Under the pieces are notes generated by a model. It was given only the letters and a program-made list of their open reading frames with translations, did not search any database and was not told where the DNA came from. Position numbers and translations under genes: made by a program. A stretch of 64,000 bases of DNA. Origin: Ferruginibacter sp. GTDB lineage: Bacteria; Bacteroidota; Bacteroidia; Chitinophagales; Chitinophagaceae. Location of the stretch: positions 1 through 64,000 of the forward strand of contig NZ_JAQBNR010000021.1 of NCBI RefSeq assembly GCF_028288465.1, written 5' to 3'. Position 1 is the first letter of the stretch; each line of letters starts with the position of its first letter. This document shows positions 9,852 to 19,355 of the stretch, piece after piece.

Positions 9852-10697
9852 ATGAAGACAACGACAATACGCAGAGAAATTGGTCTGCTGAGTATGCTGG
9901 TGCTTTTGTTATTCCAGGCTCATACTCAACCGCAAACTGAATTGCTGTTAGCTTATTTGCCGCACGATTCTGTAACAATTAAAACGACCGTAAACAATCA
10001 GCTTGCAGCTATTCCTTTGCAACCTGCGGTACGAAAATCTGTTGATCAGTATCTTGATGAAAATGCGGAGATGCTCGACATCGTTAAGAAGCAGAACACT
10101 GCCAATTTTAAAACCATTCGCAAGGTCTTGCTTAAAAGCGGCCTGCCTGCTGGTTTATTATACCTTGCAATCGTAGAATCTGAATTAAAAAACAGTGCTA
10201 CTTCCAACGCCGGTGCTGCGGGCATCTGGCAATTGATGCCTGAAACTGCCCGGACATTTGGTTTAAAAGTGAATGGCAAAACAGACCAGCGCAGGGACGT
10301 ATATAAAAGTTCTGTAGCGGTAACTGGCTACTTTAATGAGTTATACAAACAATTTGATGACTGGTTATTGGTAGTGGCGGCATACAACTGCGGTGCAGGA
10401 AAGGTATACAAGGCAATCAAACAATCGGGCAGCCGTGAGTTTTGGAAAATGCAACGTTTTTTGCCAGCTGAAACAAGCGCCCATGTAAAACATTTTATAG
10501 CTACGCATTTTTATTACGAACAAAATGGAAGTGAGGTGACGTTAACAAAAAAAGAACGAAATAAGTACCTGGCTTCGTTGAATGATGTAGCGGTTAAAAC
10601 GACTGCAGCTCCATCTCCCGCAACAGTTGACCAACCTGCGGATCGTATTACAACTGACAAACCAGCAGTTGAATTGATAGCAGAGTTGAAAAAATAA
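9852..10697 (+). CDS. Lytic transglycosylase, SLT family (MltD-like)
   Basis: The 281-residue protein has a signal peptide (residues 1-25, LSMLVLLLFQAHTQ) and one SLT domain at about residues 75-220. The catalytic glutamate lies in AIVESELKNSA, followed by AGAAGIWQLMPETARTFGL and by the AAYNCGAGKV motif. Such enzymes cleave the MurNAc-GlcNAc bond of peptidoglycan with 1,6-anhydro product formation in the periplasm. Unlike E. coli MltD there are no LysM repeats: the tail after residue 220 is short, low complexity and Pro/Thr-rich. A clear terminator follows. Confidence 0.9.
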   Translation: MKTTTIRREIGLLSMLVLLLFQAHTQPQTELLLAYLPHDSVTIKTTVNNQLAAIPLQPAVRKSVDQYLDENAEMLDIVKKQNTANFKTIRKVLLKSGLPAGLLYLAIVESELKNSATSNAGAAGIWQLMPETARTFGLKVNGKTDQRRDVYKSSVAVTGYFNELYKQFDDWLLVVAAYNCGAGKVYKAIKQSGSREFWKMQRFLPAETSAHVKHFIATHFYYEQNGSEVTLTKKERNKYLASLNDVAVKTTAAPSPATVDQPADRITTDKPAVELIAELKK

Positions 10698-10722
10698 AAT
10701 TAGCTCCGATATAATAATTTGA

Positions 10723-10757
10723 AAGAGCAATTGCGTTGATGCAGTTGCTCTTTTTTT
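10723..10757 (+). terminator. Intrinsic terminator after the transglycosylase
   Basis: AAGAGCAATTGC pairs with GCAGTTGCTCTT (12 pairs including one G-T) around the loop GTTGAT, followed by a run of Ts. Confidence 0.75.
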
Positions 10758-10848
10758 ATTTTGTTCAATTCATTAACTGCTGAATGCAAAATGTACATGG
10801 ATATGTGTTGAAATAAGTCTTTAGTAAAACTGATGATTCAACCCAATT

Positions 10849-11061
10849 CTATTGCCGCGGGATCAATCCCAGTTGTTGCATAAATGCTAAGTTATCAAGA
10901 AAGTCTCTTTCTTCTGCAATCTTTCCACCAGCCATGCGAACAAGGGTTACCCCATCTATATCAACTTTTTTAAGTGTTGCCGGAATGCCGAAGAACAGGC
11001 CGGTACGTGTTCCCTGGAAGTTCCAGTGCTTTACCAGTTTGTTGCCCATTCCAAATACATC
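10849..11061 (-). pseudogene. C-terminal remnant of a SnoaL-like (ester cyclase) protein
   Basis: About 70 residues match the C-terminal half of SnoaL-like NTF2-fold proteins: NKLVKHWNFQGTRTG, FFGIPATLKKVDIDGV, AGGKIAEERDFLDNLAFMQQ. The N-terminal half of the fold is missing. The frame stays open upstream, but the sequence there (from about 11062) is AT-rich and has no family resemblance. A 79-codon frame can be started at a TTG, yet it would lack half the fold, so I regard this as a truncated gene rather than a working protein. Confidence 0.6.
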
Positions 11062-11363
11062 TTTAAGGATGATTGTTAGTAAGAACAATTGCGATGGGTG
11101 AAATGGTTGTCTAATCGAATGTTGGTTTGAGTAATAAAATAATTTGCAGGAATCGGTTGAACACCGTGCGGAAGATAATTAGAAAATTGCGAATAAATGT
11201 GTAAGCTGTTGCGTTAGCTGCACCGGGTGTTGAGGGCAGAAACTATTGCAAAACGGTTTGCCTAAAGACCATATCCCTGCTTCTGGTGCTATAAAAGAAA
11301 TGAGGTTATTGTAAAAAAATCACGTGCAATATTATTATCTTCCGTTAACTAAAATCATACTGC

Positions 11364-12770
11364 ATGCAATCATCCGACCAGTTAAAGCGCTCGCTTGGAT
11401 TACCCTTTGTTATTGTACTGGTAGCGGGGAATATAATAGGTTCAGGTGTATATAAAAAAGTGGCTCCCATGGCAGCTGAATTACATTCACCGGGCTGGGT
11501 GCTTATTTGCTGGGTATTAGGTGGCATCATCAGTTTAATGGGTGCATTGAGCAATGCGGAAGTGGCAGGTTTACTGGCCGGCACCGGCGGCGAATATGTG
11601 TACTATAAAAAAATCTACAACAAGTTTTTCGCCTTCCTTTTTGGCTGGTCCTTGTTTACCATCATTCAAACAGCGGCTATCTCCTCGCTGGCTTATGTGT
11701 TCGCAGAATCATTAAACAGTATTATTGCGTTGCCGGATGTGTTGCCGCAATGGGCTAGTGTTAGTATTGGTGGCGTGTTTCATCCGTTTACCGATTTGAA
11801 TGTAAAGCTGACCGCCATTGTGCTGATTGTTTTATTAACCTGGATCAACAGCGCGGGTATTAAGGCCGGTGCCGGATTTAGCACAGCTTTAATTATCCTG
11901 ATACTGGCGGGTATACTCCTGATAATCGTCTTTGGGTTTGCCAGTCCGCACTCCAGCATCAGCAGTGTGTTTGATTTAAAAACGACCGATGGTTCTACGG
12001 TAACTTTCAGCGCCGTGTTTACGGCTATGCTGGCAGCATTCTGGGCATACCAGGGCTGGGCTTCCACGGGATTTGTAGGTGGCGAAATAAAAAATGTAAA
12101 CCGTAACCTGCCGCTCGGCATTGCCATTGGTGTTTTAATTGTGATTGTTATTTATCTGCTGGTAAACACAGCGTATCTATCCTTGCTTCCTGTTCAAAGC
12201 CTGGAGCAAATTCATGATGCAGGCAATAAAATTGCAGCCGTTGAAGCGGTACGTGTATTCGGTGGTAATACCGGGGTACTGCTGATTTCCCTGCTGATTT
12301 GTGTTACTACGCTGGGCTGTACTAATGCAACCATTTTGGTAAGTTGCCGCCCCTATTTTGCCATGGCCCGGGAAGGTGTATTTTTTAAATCGGTTGCCAA
12401 ACTGAACAAAGCACAGGTGCCCGGCAATTCTTTAATGTACCAATGTGTATGGGCCATCCTGTTGATTTTTTCCGGCACCTTTGACCAGCTGACAGATATG
12501 ATTATTTTTGCCGTTTTTATTTATTATGGCGCTACTACGCTCGGCGTTTTTATCTTAAGAAAAAAGATGCCAAACGCCCACCGTCCTTATAAAGTATGGG
12601 GCTACCCGGTTGTGCCGGGCATTGTTATATTGTTTTGCGCTGCCCTGTTTATCAATACCATTATTGCCCGCCCGAGAGAAGCCGTAATCGGGATGGTACT
12701 GATGTTAACTGGTGTTCCATTGTACTGGTGGTTTCAGCAAAAAAGAAAAGGTGAAGGTGAGATTGAATAA
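11364..12770 (+). CDS. APC-superfamily amino acid permease
   Basis: The 468-residue inner-membrane protein has about 12 hydrophobic helices. TM1 carries the APC-type unwound motif VLVAGNIIGSGVYKK, and TM6 has AFWAYQGWASTGFVGGEIKN, typical of the amino acid/polyamine/organocation family. It most likely imports or exchanges amino acids; the substrate cannot be assigned. It is a single gene with a long 5-prime intergenic region and a neighbouring fucosidase transcribed convergently. Confidence 0.85.
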   Translation: MQSSDQLKRSLGLPFVIVLVAGNIIGSGVYKKVAPMAAELHSPGWVLICWVLGGIISLMGALSNAEVAGLLAGTGGEYVYYKKIYNKFFAFLFGWSLFTIIQTAAISSLAYVFAESLNSIIALPDVLPQWASVSIGGVFHPFTDLNVKLTAIVLIVLLTWINSAGIKAGAGFSTALIILILAGILLIIVFGFASPHSSISSVFDLKTTDGSTVTFSAVFTAMLAAFWAYQGWASTGFVGGEIKNVNRNLPLGIAIGVLIVIVIYLLVNTAYLSLLPVQSLEQIHDAGNKIAAVEAVRVFGGNTGVLLISLLICVTTLGCTNATILVSCRPYFAMAREGVFFKSVAKLNKAQVPGNSLMYQCVWAILLIFSGTFDQLTDMIIFAVFIYYGATTLGVFILRKKMPNAHRPYKVWGYPVVPGIVILFCAALFINTIIARPREAVIGMVLMLTGVPLYWWFQQKRKGEGEIE

Positions 12771-12812
12771 ACGAAACGTCACTTTTTTATGCTATAAAAA
12801 TATCTTACATGA

Positions 12813-14273
12813 TCAGTTACTCACTTTTACAACCCATACATAATCTGTAACGGACTTTAACGAAGCAGGTAAATTAATCTCCACTCCATTTTGTTGTTGC
12901 TTCCATGACAACCTGGATTTACTTCCCAGCAGTTGCAGCCTGGCTTTTTTAGAAAACTGAATTTTAGTAAGCAGCTGCTTTGTTTCCGGGAAATTAAAAA
13001 AGAAGATGTATTGCGTTGTGCCATCCTTGGATTGTGTATACCGGATAGATTCTCCTTCGCTAAAACTGGAAAAGATGCGGCTGCCATAAATGGCTTCCCC
13101 GTTTACCTTCATCCAGGCACCAATTTCTTTTAATCGCTGGTAGGCATTGGGATCTAATTCACCATCCGGACCGGGGCCGATATTCAATAAATAGTTGCCG
13201 CCCTTGCTTACAATATCTACGAGCTTTTCAATGATTTCATTGGCAGTTTTATAGGTGTCGTTGGGTACATAACTCCAGCTGTTGCCCATCGTCATGCAGG
13301 TTTCCCATGGATAAGGCAGGCCGTTTTCCGGTATGTGCTGTTCGGGTGTAAGATAGTTTTGTTGTTCGCCCGGTACGGCCCTGTCTACCACAATTAACTT
13401 TGGTTGTTTGGCCCTTGCCTCCTTTACCAGGCGTACCATATCAATATCCTGGCTCTGCGGATTGCGCGCCCACCTGGAGCCTTCAGATGTATCAGAGAGG
13501 TAGCGTTTAATTTCTTCATCTGATGTTTTTCTCACCTGCCCGCCATCCAGCCAAAGAATATCCACCTTACCATAATCACTCATCAGTTCATTGATTTGGT
13601 TGTGCGTAAAGTCAGTAAACTTTTTCCATTGTTCAGGATATTTTTTGACTGAATAATTCGGGTTACGATCCGCTGCCGGAAATTTTTTCCACCAGTAAAA
13701 GTCGCTGTGCCAGTCAGGCTTGGAGAAATAGGCGCCGATCCAGAAATGCTCTTTCCTGAAAGCCGAAAATATTTCTTTGGTAACATTGCTCCTCGGGTTG
13801 GCAGCAAACGGTGTTTTAGGATCGGTGATTTTATAATCGGTGTACTTCGTATCAAACATCGAAAAACCATCATGGTGTTTGGTGGTGAATACCATGTATT
13901 TCATACCGGCATCTTTGGCAGCAGCAGCCCATTTTTCGGGGTTAAATTTTATCGGATTAAAAGTAGTTTGCAAATTTTCATATGCCTTAACATAGTCGTT
14001 GTAATTGTCCGCTATGCCCGGTTTTCTGCCACCCGTTGCCCAGCTTAAATCTTCCGGGCAAATGCTCCAGCTTTCCACCACACCCCACTGACTGTAAGGC
14101 CCCCAATGCATCAACAGTCCAAACTTTAAATCTTTCCATTCTTCCAGGCGGTGCTGTATAGCCGTATCCGTATCGGGATAATATTCCTGGTGCTGAGCCT
14201 GCGCACATTGAATACCGATTATGCTTGCTGCTAAAATAAAAACGACTAAAAATAGCTGGCGGGTGAGTTTCAT
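12813..14273 (-). CDS. Alpha-L-fucosidase, GH29
   Basis: The 486-residue exported enzyme has a signal peptide (about residues 1-26, LVVFILAASIIGIQCAQA). GH29 marks run in order: KFGLLMHWGPYSQWG, YMVFTTKHHDGFSMFDTKYT, and DILWLDGG, whose Asp at about residue 243 fits the nucleophile. It removes terminal alpha-L-fucose from glycans in the periplasm or outside. The C-terminal 80 residues form a small beta-sandwich. A catalytic acid is harder to place by eye. It is not part of a visible SusC/SusD utilisation locus, so regulation is unknown. Confidence 0.9.
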   Translation of the reverse strand: MKLTRQLFLVVFILAASIIGIQCAQAQHQEYYPDTDTAIQHRLEEWKDLKFGLLMHWGPYSQWGVVESWSICPEDLSWATGGRKPGIADNYNDYVKAYENLQTTFNPIKFNPEKWAAAAKDAGMKYMVFTTKHHDGFSMFDTKYTDYKITDPKTPFAANPRSNVTKEIFSAFRKEHFWIGAYFSKPDWHSDFYWWKKFPAADRNPNYSVKKYPEQWKKFTDFTHNQINELMSDYGKVDILWLDGGQVRKTSDEEIKRYLSDTSEGSRWARNPQSQDIDMVRLVKEARAKQPKLIVVDRAVPGEQQNYLTPEQHIPENGLPYPWETCMTMGNSWSYVPNDTYKTANEIIEKLVDIVSKGGNYLLNIGPGPDGELDPNAYQRLKEIGAWMKVNGEAIYGSRIFSSFSEGESIRYTQSKDGTTQYIFFFNFPETKQLLTKIQFSKKARLQLLGSKSRLSWKQQQNGVEINLPASLKSVTDYVWVVKVSN

Positions 14274-14395
14274 AAAATAAATGAAATAGATAATGATTGA
14301 TTGAAATTGCCTGCTGTAAATGTATTGATAATTTGAATTGCCGGGCCCGCAATCATGAGCAAGCTAAATTTGCGCTGCAATAAATTGGACAGAAT

Positions 14396-14539
14396 TTATT
14401 TAACCTTCTTAAGTTCTTTTTTAACGCCCCACGCAAAATGCCAGGCATGCAAAATGCTTCCATCGTTCTTCGTTTCAAATTCTATTTGTTGGTCGGTGCC
14501 ATTGGCAAAAAAGAACCTTTTATCTAACTCCGGGTCAGA
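14396..14539 (-). pseudogene. C-terminal fragment of an unidentified protein
   Basis: A frame of 47 codons with no start codon is bounded upstream by an in-frame TAA. The translation has plausible secondary structure: LDKRFFFANGTDQQIEFETK, then NDGSILHAWHFAWGVKKELK. It looks like the last beta strands and basic tail of a larger enzyme domain. Identity unknown; it may be the remains of a deleted gene between the fucosidase and the sucrose-phosphate synthase. Confidence 0.3.
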
Positions 14540-14666
14540 TTAAACTATTACTGTGACATCATCGTCTGTATAACGTACATGCATGCTGACAAGCCTGGGA
14601 AATAACCTATCACAGCCCGACTGAATGAATATTTTTAACCGAGAATTTTTATTGGTGCAAGGCTGA

Positions 14667-16862
14667 TTAGTTTTTACTCCCCAGCAATTGCTCTTTGGCA
14701 ATGTGATGATGGATGCCCTCAAGCACGCCGGTGCCCATTGGGTTTTTTGTAAAATAAATGGAATGGTATTTTTTAAGGTCTTCCATCTCTGCACTGTAAT
14801 TAGAGACCACTATGCCTTTGGCTTTTCCCTTCAGCATGTCTTTATCGTTGCCGCTGTTACCGGCGGTTATAAAATGTTCCAGCGGCATTTTCCATTTGTA
14901 ACTAAGATAGCGTACGGCGCTGCCTTTACTGGCACGAAATGGCAGCAGGTCGAGGTATTTATTATCGGTGAGCAACACCCTGGCACGCAGCTTATGATCA
15001 TCTAAAAATTTATACAGGTCGGCCATCGCATCTTCGTCAAAATGAGCGTCTACATAATAGCTTAATTTAAACCGCCATTGCGCCGCTTCTTCCTGCAAAT
15101 AAATACCGGGGAATTTTTCCAGCGCCGCTTGCAGTTCTTTTCTTTTCCACTGGTAATTGATATGGCTTTCCCAACCCTTGTCGGGAATAAATTTATCGGT
15201 ATAAAAAATTTCAGAGCCGGCTGAGCAGATCAAGATATCGGGTTTTGGCAAGTCGTATTGCGCAAAGGCCTGTTCCGTGATATACCTGTTTCTTCCGCTG
15301 GCGATGCCGAATACTACCTTTCCTTTATTGTCGGCAATCCATTGTGTAAATTCTTTCAGCCCTTTGGAATCGTCCCCTTCTACCAATGTTCCGTCCAGGT
15401 CAGAAATGATGAACAGTTCTGCATTGGCCAACTTTTTTCCATAGGCCGTTTTGTGGGACAGGCTGCCTTCTTCTGTATTTTTTTTCTGAAAGAGTTCGTT
15501 GAGCAGTTCGATGTATTTATTGGCATAGGACGTCCATGAATACAACTGGTTGGCACCAACAATTCCGTTTGTAGAATACTTTTCCCATACCTGGCTGTCC
15601 GAAATAATTTTTTTGAGCGCCTCTGCAATCGCCTTTGGGTCTTCAACATCTACCAGCAATCCATTATCACATTGTTCAAGTATTTCTTTCGGGCCGCCGG
15701 TGGGCGAAGCGATAATGGGCAAACCGCAAGCGGCGGCTTCCACGATGGTAAGTCCGAAATTTTCGCCAGGTGTTGCGTTCACAAATACGCCCTTTTTGCG
15801 GGCAGCCACCCGGTATATTTCGGGTACTTCCAGCTTGGGATCGTTCTTTTTTGGAATGGCCATTTTGCCGTACAGGTCGTACTTATCCAGCAGCAATAAA
15901 AGGTTGGTAAGAATATCTTTTTCATCATCCGGCATCTGTGAAATGTCTTTTCGTACACCCGCAAAAATAGCGAGGTTCGCCATTGCCTGCAACTCCTTAT
16001 CCTGGCCATAGGATTGTATAATGGCTTCGAAATTTTTACGCTTGTCTGCACGGCCGATAGACAATATCAAGGGCTTGGCGGGATTAAATAAAAACCGTTC
16101 AATATCAGAATTGATGCGGTACAAAGCCTGCTCCTGCTCCATCGACATTTTAAATGAAGGCATATCCAGCCGGTAAAATGGATAGAACAATTCATCATTC
16201 ACTCCCGGGGCAATTACCTTAAATTCAGCGGTATTCACATTATCGTATAAAGCATACTGCGTATCGATGATATGCTGTGTACTTACTACCATAACATCCG
16301 CTGCTTTAAGCAGGTTTTCCTCCACAGCAATGCGCCTCGCCATGTTAAACTTTTCCTCAATTTTTTCTTCCGTCATACCTTCCTGCAACAGGATATTTTT
16401 TTTGTTGCGCCCCAGTGAATGACCGGTTGCCAAAAAGGGGATACCGAATATTTCGCTTATTTGCCCGGCGAGGTAATTACCATCCGCATAGTGCCCATGT
16501 ACGATATCAGGAAAGTCTGCTTCTTCATCAATAAAGCGGATTGTTTTATCAATAAATTCATCCAGGTAATCCCACAGCGTTTCCTTTGGCCTGTACATGT
16601 TGCCACCACAGGCCATTCTGATGATACGGGCTTTTTCATTCACCACCTCCACCTCTTTTTCATAGGAGGAAGACACCCGCTTATCAATGATTTTGCGGGT
16701 GAATAAATCTACCTTTCGTACCTGCGGATGAAGCGAAAGATGCTCAAGCATTTCGAGCACATATTTCACCTGGCCACCTGTATCTTTATCTCTACCGATC
16801 TCCGGGTCGTTGAAACGGATGAGCCCATGAGGGCTGTATAACTGTATATAATATTCTTTCAT
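14667..16862 (-). CDS. Sucrose-phosphate synthase-like glycosyltransferase fused to a HAD phosphatase
   Basis: The 731-residue protein has two parts. Residues 1 to about 475 are a GT4 glycosyltransferase of the sucrose-phosphate synthase type: YSPHGLIRFNDPEIGRDKDT, SIGRADKRKNFEAIIQ, and the donor-binding loop TPGENFGLTIVEAAACGLPI. From about 485 a HAD domain starts with FIISDLDGTLVEGDDS and ends with TAGNSGNDKDML, as in sucrose-phosphate phosphatases. Together they could make sucrose from UDP-glucose and fructose-6-phosphate. Mannosylfructose or a related disaccharide is an alternative. It is divergent from the GH32 gene, 98 bp apart, suggesting shared control. Confidence 0.85.
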   Translation of the reverse strand: MKEYYIQLYSPHGLIRFNDPEIGRDKDTGGQVKYVLEMLEHLSLHPQVRKVDLFTRKIIDKRVSSSYEKEVEVVNEKARIIRMACGGNMYRPKETLWDYLDEFIDKTIRFIDEEADFPDIVHGHYADGNYLAGQISEIFGIPFLATGHSLGRNKKNILLQEGMTEEKIEEKFNMARRIAVEENLLKAADVMVVSTQHIIDTQYALYDNVNTAEFKVIAPGVNDELFYPFYRLDMPSFKMSMEQEQALYRINSDIERFLFNPAKPLILSIGRADKRKNFEAIIQSYGQDKELQAMANLAIFAGVRKDISQMPDDEKDILTNLLLLLDKYDLYGKMAIPKKNDPKLEVPEIYRVAARKKGVFVNATPGENFGLTIVEAAACGLPIIASPTGGPKEILEQCDNGLLVDVEDPKAIAEALKKIISDSQVWEKYSTNGIVGANQLYSWTSYANKYIELLNELFQKKNTEEGSLSHKTAYGKKLANAELFIISDLDGTLVEGDDSKGLKEFTQWIADNKGKVVFGIASGRNRYITEQAFAQYDLPKPDILICSAGSEIFYTDKFIPDKGWESHINYQWKRKELQAALEKFPGIYLQEEAAQWRFKLSYYVDAHFDEDAMADLYKFLDDHKLRARVLLTDNKYLDLLPFRASKGSAVRYLSYKWKMPLEHFITAGNSGNDKDMLKGKAKGIVVSNYSAEMEDLKKYHSIYFTKNPMGTGVLEGIHHHIAKEQLLGSKN

Positions 16863-16960
16863 AATTATAGGCGGTTAACATTGGCTTAACAATTGTTTCT
16901 ACTCACCAAAATCAGTCCAAAGGAGGATTTTTACATTTTTTTTAAACGTAAAAAAGGGTT

Positions 16961-18439
16961 ATGTATTCAGGCTCAGGTTTTAGTGATTGGGAAATTGGGG
17001 ATATCACAGTGATACTTAATAAAGGGATATATCATTTATTTCACCTCATTATCCCCAATCACGATTATATTGCCCATGCGGTATCAACAGATGGTATATC
17101 CTGGAGAAGGGTAAACAACGCCTTGTTTGTGGGACATCCCGGTGAATGGGATGACGATATGTTGTGGACCATGCACGTAGTGGAAGTGAATGATACATTT
17201 GAGATGTATTATACAGGCCTGCAACGAAAAGACCGTGGGGTAGTTTCAAGAATTGGCTTTGCAGAATCCAATGACCTTATCAACTGGACAAAGAATCGTA
17301 AAAGCATTTTCCCCATAGAACCCAAAGGTATTTTTTATGAAACCAGTAAGACCAATCCCCGCACATGGCTAAGTTTCCGTGATCCTTTCCGGTTTGAATA
17401 TAAGGGAGAAGTTTACCTGCTGGTTGCAACGCGGACCATTGCCGGGCCTGTGTCAAGAAGAGGTTGTGTAGGGATGGTAAAAATTACGAACGATGTTTTT
17501 GAACTGATGCCGCCATTGTTATACCCCATGATGTATGATGATATTGAATGCCCCTGTGTTTTTGAATTGAACGGACGATTTTATTTACTGGGATCTATCC
17601 GCGAAGATATAAAAGTGCGCTATTGGTTTGCCCCGGATTTTTTTGGAGAGTACCATTCTTTTAACGCCGATGTAATACTGCCGCAGGGAAACTATGCTGC
17701 CCGTACGGTGCAGGATGGAACGCATTTACTGGTATTCAATTTCTTTTATGCCTATGGCAAGATCAATGCATTGCGGGTGTTGCCCCCACCCAAGGAATTA
17801 GGCACGGATGCAGAGGGACGGCTGCTGTTAAAAAGTTATTACCGCTGGCAAGAAATGGTACAACAAACAATTGCTCAGCCCTACTTTACAACGGTTAAAA
17901 AAATACTGGGCAACCCCACCGCCTCCTGCATTATTGAAGCGGACAAATGGCTTTGTGGTGCCCGCAGCGGGTATGAAATCTTCTGCTTTGAAAAGCCGGT
18001 TGAAAATTTTATCTGGGAAGGGATATTGACTGTGGAAGGGATGGGTAAGTTTGGACTGGTAAGTGACATTGATGCCGATGGCAACGGTTATTTTATTTCG
18101 TTTGATATGATGAACGGCCTGGTTAAAATACGTACGTGGGGATTCAATCCGCTGAATACAAGAGAAAATTTTATTTTTCACGATATACAGTCGGGCGTTT
18201 TTAAAACCAATGAAAAAAAGTCCTTCCATTTCGTCCTCATCCGCTATGGCAATTATATCGAATTGTCGATAGATGGTGTCGTAAAACTTACGTTAATGGA
18301 CTATACATTCTCTGGTAATCTGATCGGCTTGTACTCGGCTTCGTCCTTTATTTGTCTGCAGGGGTCAACAGTAAAGACATTGCCCAAAACCGAAGGTGAA
18401 TACGCCAGCCAGGAAGAAACACAAAAGCTTACAGACTGA
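16961..18439 (+). CDS. GH32-like beta-fructosidase family protein, no signal peptide
   Basis: The 492-residue protein has the five-bladed propeller pattern of GH32. The likely nucleophile is Asp14 in WEIGDI, with GIYHLFHLI just after. The RDP motif is at residues 140-142 (LSFRDPFRF), and the acid/base Glu196 sits in DDIECPCVF. The C-terminal part from about residue 330 is a beta-sandwich. There is no signal peptide, so it should act in the cytoplasm on sucrose or a related fructoside. The classical WMNDPNG motif is replaced, so it belongs to a divergent subgroup and the product specificity is open. It pairs with the divergent sucrose-phosphate synthase-like gene. Confidence 0.75.
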   Translation: MYSGSGFSDWEIGDITVILNKGIYHLFHLIIPNHDYIAHAVSTDGISWRRVNNALFVGHPGEWDDDMLWTMHVVEVNDTFEMYYTGLQRKDRGVVSRIGFAESNDLINWTKNRKSIFPIEPKGIFYETSKTNPRTWLSFRDPFRFEYKGEVYLLVATRTIAGPVSRRGCVGMVKITNDVFELMPPLLYPMMYDDIECPCVFELNGRFYLLGSIREDIKVRYWFAPDFFGEYHSFNADVILPQGNYAARTVQDGTHLLVFNFFYAYGKINALRVLPPPKELGTDAEGRLLLKSYYRWQEMVQQTIAQPYFTTVKKILGNPTASCIIEADKWLCGARSGYEIFCFEKPVENFIWEGILTVEGMGKFGLVSDIDADGNGYFISFDMMNGLVKIRTWGFNPLNTRENFIFHDIQSGVFKTNEKKSFHFVLIRYGNYIELSIDGVVKLTLMDYTFSGNLIGLYSASSFICLQGSTVKTLPKTEGEYASQEETQKLTD

Positions 18440-18440
18440 A

Positions 18441-18512
18441 ACTGGTGAGTGGTCAGTGGTGAATGGTGAATAGTCAATGGTGAATTGTTAATGGTGAATT
18501 GTCAATGGTTCA
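18441..18512. repeat. Degenerate short tandem repeat
   Basis: About five 14-15 base units of the type (A/G)GT(C/T)AATGGTGAATTGT follow each other directly after the GH32 stop codon. The pattern has no coding sense. It is a simple intergenic repeat of the sort common in Bacteroidota. Confidence 0.6.
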
Positions 18513-18667
18513 CTATCCAGGAATCAATCTTCACCGTACGGTTAACATAACTTAGGTTGTTCCACTGGGTAATAATAACAAATAGTGCAGGCATGCTAAA
18601 CGATGCAGAGGCAAAGAACTATCGGAACAGGATTGCCGGATTTATTTTTAACATAGTATCGGATACT

Positions 18668-19057
18668 TCAAACGACGGGCTTTTTTACAAACATGGGTTT
18701 ATAATATTTCCAGTAGGCAAATCCCAAAAACACGTTGGGCACTATCAGAAAAACACCCATCAGCCATCCGGATGGCACGAGAATGGTATGAAACAACAAT
18801 ACATTTAAACTGATTGGAAACAATGCTACCGCAGAAAAAGCGGCATAGCGGTTAATGAGCAACGAAATGCCTCCCGCTATCTGTATTGATTTAATCATCG
18901 GGTAAAAATAACCTACACCTTTTAGCCCTTCTTTAAAAGCCTCTACCCTGCCCGTATGCATGGGCTGATAAGGAATAAAGTGCAGGAAATAATCCAGTCC
19001 GAAAACCAGGTAAATAAATCCCAGCAGGATGCGTAAAATCATTGTCGCATTTTTCAT
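18668..19057 (-). CDS. DoxX-like small membrane protein
   Basis: The 129-residue protein has four hydrophobic helices: ILRILLGFIYLVFGLDYFLHF, then a segment near IQIAGGISLLI, then AAFSAVALFPISLNVLLFH, then LMGVFLIVPNVFLGFAYW. Family wording (LGFIYLVFGLDYF, QIAGGISLLINR, LFHTIL) fits the DoxX/SURF4-like group. The biochemical role of these inner-membrane proteins is unsettled. Single gene; no partner is visible nearby. Confidence 0.8.
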   Translation of the reverse strand: MKNATMILRILLGFIYLVFGLDYFLHFIPYQPMHTGRVEAFKEGLKGVGYFYPMIKSIQIAGGISLLINRYAAFSAVALFPISLNVLLFHTILVPSGWLMGVFLIVPNVFLGFAYWKYYKPMFVKKPVV

Positions 19058-19355
19058 AACAGTATATTATTGATGTCTATTTTATTTGGCGTACATCAGT
19101 AAGCAATATAATTCTTGCAGGCGGCCTGAAAAATATTTTTTTTAAGATTCAGTTCTCTAATTAAAACGATCAGTGTTGATTGAAGTAGTAAAACGAGTTA
19201 AAACAACTGCAGGTGCAGCATGCACTTTGGGTGCGTTCAGTCCAGCCTGCAAATCGATCACAAGCACATTTTGCGGTATACCATGCAAATCAAGACACTT
19301 AAATTATCTTGCACCTTTATTTGCATTTTCAAGAGCGTTCATTTGAACAGTATGT

